Assembly (NCBI GenBank): GCA_002171615.1
Contig: NHEF01000010.1
Span: forward strand, 219,017-283,016
Direction: 5' to 3'
Origin: Gammaproteobacteria bacterium TMED78
GTDB taxonomy: Bacteria > Pseudomonadota > Gammaproteobacteria > Steroidobacterales > Rariloculaceae
Length of the DNA: 64,000 bases
Shown piece by piece: positions 58,948 to 64,000 of this stretch. The position numbers and the translations under genes were made by a program. Position 1 is the stretch's first letter. Every line of letters starts with the position of its first letter. Under the pieces are notes generated by a model that was not told where the DNA came from, did not search any database, and saw only the letters and a list, made by a program, of their open reading frames with translations.

Positions 58948-59874
58948 ATGTCTCTTAATCGTTCAAATTTTTTTTTAATTTTATTTTTTTACCTATCTCT
59001 TTTTTCAAACCTATCTCTTAGTGATAACCAATTTTTAATTGGAAATCATCTAAATATCCTAGAAGAAATTAGAAAGGCTTCCTACTCAATAAAAGGTGAG
59101 AAGCCAACTAGAATAAACTATAGCAAATTAGCAGAAAGTCATAGGAGTTATTCTGACATAATTACTGATGGAAGTGATGAAATCTTCATTCAGGCAAGAA
59201 CTGCTTTCCAAGTAGTCTATAGCTCGTCAGAAATCATGATAGATAGTGGAATGGATGAAGCTATTCATAATTATTTTGGCTTTGGAAGAATAGAGCCATA
59301 TTGGCAAAGTAAAAATAATGAAATACAGAAAGCATTAAAACAAGCTAGTTTAATTGTAATAACGCATGAGCACGCGGATCATATTGCAGGAGTATTAAAT
59401 AGCAATATTGCAAATCATATCTCAAATAAGACCATATTAACTCAAGCACAAGCAAAAACTTTAATATCAAATCCTCAGATGCCAGAAATTAAGCTAGATC
59501 CTGAAGATTTGGATAAATATCTTTTGGTTGATTATGATAAATTAATGCCGCTAGCACCTGGGATAGTACTTATTAAATCACCAGGACATACTGATGGACA
59601 TCAAATGATTTATGTTTCTCTAGAAAGTGAAAAGGAATACCTATTCATAGGTGATATCGCTTGGTCTATAGAAAATATCAAACAACTTAAGCTAAGGCCA
59701 GAAAAAACTAGGCAAAGGATAAATGAGGATCCAAAATCCTTAATGAATCAAATGGTATGGATAAAAGATTTAATGGATGAACAAAATATCATTATCATAC
59801 CTTCACATGACAATAAGCTAATCGAAGAATATGCTATGAAAGGGATAATCTACGAGGGCTTAAAAATAAACTAA
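58948..59874 (+). CDS. Secreted metallo-beta-lactamase fold hydrolase
   Basis: Signal peptide; VITHEHADHIAG; SPGHTDGHQMIYV; FIGDIAW. Confidence 0.9.
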   Translation: MSLNRSNFFLILFFYLSLFSNLSLSDNQFLIGNHLNILEEIRKASYSIKGEKPTRINYSKLAESHRSYSDIITDGSDEIFIQARTAFQVVYSSSEIMIDSGMDEAIHNYFGFGRIEPYWQSKNNEIQKALKQASLIVITHEHADHIAGVLNSNIANHISNKTILTQAQAKTLISNPQMPEIKLDPEDLDKYLLVDYDKLMPLAPGIVLIKSPGHTDGHQMIYVSLESEKEYLFIGDIAWSIENIKQLKLRPEKTRQRINEDPKSLMNQMVWIKDLMDEQNIIIIPSHDNKLIEEYAMKGIIYEGLKIN

Positions 59875-59879
59875 GCCTA

Positions 59880-60161
59880 TCACTCTGTTCGACTAGTCAC
59901 CTCAATAAGATGAAAGCCAAATTGAGTTTTTATAGGTCCCTGAACTTCATTAATACTTGCTGAAAACACTACTTCATCAAACTCTTTAACCATCTGACCT
60001 GGGCCAAAAACACCCAAATCTCCTCCTTTTTCGCTAGAAGGGCAAGAAGAGAATTCTTTGGCTACTTCGCCAAAGTCTTCACCACTATCAATTCTATTCT
60101 TTAGCTCTTCACAAAAAACCTCTGCTTCAACTAATATATGCCTGGCGGCTGCTTGTGTCAT
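59880..60161 (-). CDS. Parvulin-type peptidylprolyl isomerase
   Basis: AAARHILVE; GEDFGEVAKEFSSCPSSEKGGDLGVFGPGQMVKEFDEVVF; QFGFHLIEV. Confidence 0.96.
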   Translation of the reverse strand: MTQAAARHILVEAEVFCEELKNRIDSGEDFGEVAKEFSSCPSSEKGGDLGVFGPGQMVKEFDEVVFSASINEVQGPIKTQFGFHLIEVTSRTE

Positions 60162-60196
60162 AACATTATCCTTAAAATACGTAATTTTCTAAATTA

Positions 60197-61225
60197 TTAC
60201 TTAACTAGCTCTGGGAGACCAATAATTCTATCAGATAAATGCCCTAGTGAAATTGCAAAAAAATGAGATCTGTTCCACCTCATAATATCTCTATAGTTAT
60301 CATAAACTAAGAAGTGGGGATCATTTTGCTCTCCTGGCGAAATTACTGATCCTTTGATATCTGATTTTGATAATTCGCGCTTATCTATAGTTAATATTCC
60401 GAGACTACCCCACTCCTCAACAGTTTTAGTAATATCTAGACCTATTAAATTCTTATCAAATTCAGGAGGCAGAATAACTTGCCTGCCCCAAATAATTCCT
60501 CTGTCCCACCCTTGGCTAGACATAAAATTTGCTGCTGACTCAAGGGCATCTACTTTATTGCTCCAGATATCCTTTTTTCCATCTCCATCACCATCTTTAG
60601 CATAAGAAATAAAAGTTGATGGCATAAATTGCACTTGACCCATAGCACCTGCCCACGAGCCCTTCATACTCTCCAAAGAAATATGTCCCTCATCTATTAT
60701 ACGCAGAGAATTTATTAATTCGGTTCTAAAAAATCTAGATCTCCTTGGGTCATATGCAAGAGTTACTAATGAACCGATTACTGAATTTGAACCCTGAGTA
60801 ATACCATAATTACTCTCTATGCCCCAAGCAGCAACTAATATATGAGGTGCAATACCATACCTTGAATAGATATCCTCTAATAGAGTCTTATTCTCCATCA
60901 TTCTTAATCGTCCTTGGTCAATCCTATCCTGAGAAACTACTCTATTAACGTAATCCCAAAAATCTAATTTAAACTCTGGCTGATTCCTATCTAACTCCAG
61001 TATTCTATCTATTGGCTCTATATTGTTAAGAGCAATAGAAACTGTCTCTTCCGATACGCCTTCTGAAACTGCCTCTTTACTAAGCTCATTTAGCCAGAAA
61101 GAAAAATCAGAATCTTGTGAGTAAGCGGCTGTTACTAGATTGATAATTATGATAGAAGAAAAAAGAAAGGGCTTAATTAGATAAGACACTAGAAACGACC
61201 TAATGCTGGCAATTATAAGGCTCAA
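60197..61225 (-). CDS. Lytic murein transglycosylase (MltB family)
   Basis: ILVAAWGIESNYG; WAGAMGQVQFMPSTF; DGDGDGKKDIW. Confidence 0.93.
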   Translation of the reverse strand: MSLIIASIRSFLVSYLIKPFLFSSIIIINLVTAAYSQDSDFSFWLNELSKEAVSEGVSEETVSIALNNIEPIDRILELDRNQPEFKLDFWDYVNRVVSQDRIDQGRLRMMENKTLLEDIYSRYGIAPHILVAAWGIESNYGITQGSNSVIGSLVTLAYDPRRSRFFRTELINSLRIIDEGHISLESMKGSWAGAMGQVQFMPSTFISYAKDGDGDGKKDIWSNKVDALESAANFMSSQGWDRGIIWGRQVILPPEFDKNLIGLDITKTVEEWGSLGILTIDKRELSKSDIKGSVISPGEQNDPHFLVYDNYRDIMRWNRSHFFAISLGHLSDRIIGLPELVK

Positions 61226-62252
61226 GCGACCCTCCTACTTTCTGAAAAGACCTTTGCTCACTGTATGTATCTAACCAATATAAAGGGTCTCTATAAATCC
61301 AGGAAACACTTAATATATTTGAATCTGGATCAAGTGTAATTACCTCAGTGCTTTCTAACTCACTACTATTTGGTAGGCCTGGATGCTGATGAATAACTCC
61401 ATCGGAATAATCTTTTGTTCTGACTATTAAAGAGGAGCCGTCATATTCTCCAACTGAATAGCCTAGAGTGCTATTAATATGGTTAGAATTAACTATACCT
61501 TCTAAATTAATAACTCTTTTTGCGTCCATCCATTCATAATTGATAGAAATAGATTTCTCTCCTTGGCTGATTTCTATTGGCTGTCCGTTTCTCCATAACC
61601 GGCTTATACTAACAGGGCTACAATTAAATGCTGGGTCATTCAATATGGGATCATATTCATTTAATGCCTTAATACCTAAACCAGAAAAAAGACCAATCCA
61701 GGGATTTGGTTCATTAGGCCCAGGAGGCCCCCCCATTCCTCCGTATCCAATACCATTCGACTCAAAATTGGAACGTAGCATTATCCAAACTCCGCTTAAG
61801 TTAGGTATGCTATTATCTAGAACAGGCTCAACATTATCATTACTATTATTTTTTTGCTCTTTAGTATTAAAAACATGTCTAGAGCCTATTTTTGTTCCAT
61901 CACTAAAAACTCCATAATCATAAGCACACTCTGTATCACTCCTTATAGCTGCTGAACCAGTAACAATAATCCTCTCTCCTTCAGGTAAAGTATCTTTACT
62001 CCAGCCAGATCTTCTTAAGATATTAGCAGGAGGCAACTCACAGTCCCAAACTTCTATACTGCCTTCTTCATTCACTACATTAATTAAAAGATGTGAATGA
62101 GGGTTTATAAAGCGGTACTCCTTAATAAGTCCCTCTACCGTAATCTTTTTATCTCTATCAAAATGATAATCAAACGAATGGTGTGAATCTCCAATTGAAG
62201 AAAAACATATCAAAAAAAATATTGGACACCATTGTATGTAAAGGTTATGCAT
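61200..62252 (-). CDS. Secreted DUF6152-like protein
   Basis: Signal-like N-terminus; HHSFDYHFDRDKKITVEGLIKEYRFINPHSHLLINV...ELPPANILRRSGWSKDTLPEGERIIVTGS; start moved to MHNLYIQW. Confidence 0.78.
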   Translation of the reverse strand: MHNLYIQWCPIFFLICFSSIGDSHHSFDYHFDRDKKITVEGLIKEYRFINPHSHLLINVVNEEGSIEVWDCELPPANILRRSGWSKDTLPEGERIIVTGSAAIRSDTECAYDYGVFSDGTKIGSRHVFNTKEQKNNSNDNVEPVLDNSIPNLSGVWIMLRSNFESNGIGYGGMGGPPGPNEPNPWIGLFSGLGIKALNEYDPILNDPAFNCSPVSISRLWRNGQPIEISQGEKSISINYEWMDAKRVINLEGIVNSNHINSTLGYSVGEYDGSSLIVRTKDYSDGVIHQHPGLPNSSELESTEVITLDPDSNILSVSWIYRDPLYWLDTYSEQRSFQKVGGSLEPYNCQH

Positions 62253-62282
62253 AATATTAAAATATCTGATTAGAAGCATATC

Positions 62283-63203
62283 TTAATTAAATAATTTTAA
62301 GGCTTCAATTAATAATTTATCTTTACTAATCTCTTCATCTTTCTCATCTAGTCTATACTGTACTTGAGGGCTCTTCACTCGATAGACTATGTCAGGTCTG
62401 ACGCCGTTTAAATTTATATTATTTCCTAAAGGAGAAATTAAATAAGCCGTAGTTAAGTAAAGCGCTTCATCGTTAGGTAGTGGGAAAAGTGTCTGGACCG
62501 TCCCCTTTCCTAAAGTCTTATCTCCAAATATCAAAGCTCTCTTGTTTTCTTTTAAAGACACAATCAATACCTCTGCAGCTGATGCAGATCCTAAGTTACT
62601 TAAAACAATTAATTTTTTTCCTTGAATAATATCTCCAAAGCTTGCCCTTGTTTCAGTTCTAGAGTTACTTGTTCTTCCCTTAGTGATGAGGATTAAGCCA
62701 TCATTCAAAAAAGCATCTGCTATACTTATTGCTGAAGATATGCTCCCACCGGGATTATTCCTTAGATCAAGAATGTAGCCTTCTATTAAATTATCTGCAT
62801 CATTATTAATTCTTTTAATGTTTTTTTCTACTTCAAAAAGTGTACTATCAGAGAAATAAAATATCCTTAGATAGCCTATACCATCTCCTAGATACTCGCT
62901 ATATACACTATTATTTTTTGAGTATTCTGCTAATGCTTTCAAAAAAACTTCATGTTCTTTTGCTGAAAGAAACTTTGAATAGCGATCCAATCCATTAATA
63001 ATTCCTTTTGAAAAATCAACATCTATTTCCTCTGCCTTAATATGCAAGAAATATTCTTTTAAAATAGTTGTAATAATATGATTATCAGTAGATATATCTT
63101 CCTGTTCTAAAGATAATAAATAGGTTAAAAAAATAAAGATAAAAAAAATTGGAATAATTACGAAAAAAGGTCTCTCCTTATAAGATTTAACTATCCTTTT
63201 CAT
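62283..63203 (-). CDS. S41 family C-terminal-processing peptidase, apparently lacking a PDZ domain
   Basis: IGYLRIFYF; LDLRNNPGGSISSAISIADAFL; NLGSASAAEVLIVSLKENKRALIFGDKTLGKGTVQTLF; start moved to MKRIVKSYKE. Confidence 0.88.
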   Translation of the reverse strand: MKRIVKSYKERPFFVIIPIFFIFIFLTYLLSLEQEDISTDNHIITTILKEYFLHIKAEEIDVDFSKGIINGLDRYSKFLSAKEHEVFLKALAEYSKNNSVYSEYLGDGIGYLRIFYFSDSTLFEVEKNIKRINNDADNLIEGYILDLRNNPGGSISSAISIADAFLNDGLILITKGRTSNSRTETRASFGDIIQGKKLIVLSNLGSASAAEVLIVSLKENKRALIFGDKTLGKGTVQTLFPLPNDEALYLTTAYLISPLGNNINLNGVRPDIVYRVKSPQVQYRLDEKDEEISKDKLLIEALKLFN

Positions 63204-63276
63204 AAACTCTTTCACATAGCATGCTATCGACTGATATAATATTAGTATAAAATCAATACTAAATGAAGGTGGCATA

Positions 63277-63693
63277 ATGGGACAACTATATGAATTTGCT
63301 TCAAATCATAGCCTCTTAGTCTCTGGGCTGATCTGCTCATGGTTTTTAGTGATATTTTATGAATCTAGGCTAAAGAAGCTCTCTTTGACACAAGTTAATT
63401 CATCTGATGCCATAAAACTAATTAATGATGGTGCAAAATTAATTGATATTAGATCATCTGATAAATTTAAAACAGGCCATATAGTGAATTCTAAAAATTT
63501 GCCTCCAGGAAATATAAATTCTAAAAAATTAAAAGCTAAAGACAAGGATAAAGTTTTTTTAATTATTTGTGATAATGGAAATGACTCTGGGAAATATGCT
63601 AACTCCCTCAAGGAAGATGGATTCAATAAAATATTTAGTCTGAAGGGTGGGTTAGACTTATGGCAAAATGACAATCTACCAATAGTAAAGTAA
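63277..63693 (+). CDS. Membrane-anchored rhodanese-like protein (YibN type)
   Basis: LIDIRSSDKFKTGHIVNSKNLP; LKGGLDLWQNDNLPIVK; upstream of grxC. Confidence 0.9.
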   Translation: MGQLYEFASNHSLLVSGLICSWFLVIFYESRLKKLSLTQVNSSDAIKLINDGAKLIDIRSSDKFKTGHIVNSKNLPPGNINSKKLKAKDKDKVFLIICDNGNDSGKYANSLKEDGFNKIFSLKGGLDLWQNDNLPIVK

Positions 63694-63697
63694 TCCT

Positions 63698-63952
63698 ATG
63701 ATTGAAATATATACTACTGATATTTGTGGGTACTGTGAGGCAGCAAAAAAACTTCTGCAGAATAAATCATTAAAATATAAAGAGATTAATATGACCAATG
63801 ATAAGAGCCTTCAATTGGAAATAATTAATAAAACTGGTTTGAAAACAGTTCCACAAATTTTCATTGATGGAAAGCATATAGGGGGATTTAATGAGCTTAG
63901 AAATCTTAGCATTACAGGAAAGCTTGACTTACTAATAGATAAGGTTAGTTAA
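63698..63952 (+). CDS. grxC: Glutaredoxin 3
   Basis: IYTTDICGYCEAAKKLL; VPQIFIDGKHIGGFNEL. Confidence 0.95.
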   Translation: MIEIYTTDICGYCEAAKKLLQNKSLKYKEINMTNDKSLQLEIINKTGLKTVPQIFIDGKHIGGFNELRNLSITGKLDLLIDKVS

Positions 63953-63956
63953 AATT

Positions 63957-64000
63957 TTGCAAAGAAATATAGCAATTGTTGGCTCTGGCTCTTGGGGTAC
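63957..64000 (+). CDS. gpsA: Start of NAD(P)H-dependent glycerol-3-phosphate dehydrogenase, truncated by window end
   Basis: Read from raw sequence (not in ORF track): TTG start, (M)QRNIAIVGSGSWGT, the GxGxWGT GpsA N-terminus; grxC context. Confidence 0.75.
   Translation, partial: MQRNIAIVGSGSWG

Noticed and set aside
1-64000. CRISPR arrays, defence islands, secondary-metabolite clusters, rRNA/tRNA genes
   Set aside because: No regularly spaced repeats, cas/restriction/toxin-antitoxin signatures, NRPS/PKS modules or recognisable RNA gene sequences were seen; a tRNAscan/Infernal run would be needed to exclude small RNAs.

Overview
This is a gene-dense, AT-rich bacterial chromosome segment. 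The gene content and order (gmk-rpoZ-spoT-ridA-recG, dapF-DUF484-xerC, ubiE-ubiJ-ubiB, hemX-hemY, rhodanese-grxC-gpsA) fit a gammaproteobacterium with a compact genome, probably marine (inference). I saw no rRNA, tRNA, CRISPR array, insertion sequence or prophage. Most of the window is housekeeping: an aa3-type cytochrome oxidase operon with azurin, Trk K+ uptake, uvrD, heme A/O synthesis, bioBC, recG, spoT, gltA, mrcA, aroKB, dgt, pyrF, a complete seven-gene trp operon, ubiquinone genes, xerC, dapF, hemXY and grxC. Two places stand out. (1) At 6.1-10.1 kb there is a periplasm-directed cluster: a lipoprotein with a DUF1080-like domain, a twin-arginine (Tat) signal-bearing thiamine-pyrophosphate enzyme, a small c-type cytochrome gene starting 8 nt after it, and a Tat-signal aldo/keto reductase. 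It lies just downstream of a cytochrome c oxidase whose subunit II carries two cytochrome c domains. (2) A ~495 bp non-coding gap at 29375-29869, the largest in the window, has two perfect TTATNCACA DnaA boxes plus near matches. It sits at a switch from mostly minus-strand to mostly plus-strand genes and is a candidate replication origin. Protein assignments come from motif and family recognition by eye; no database search was run.
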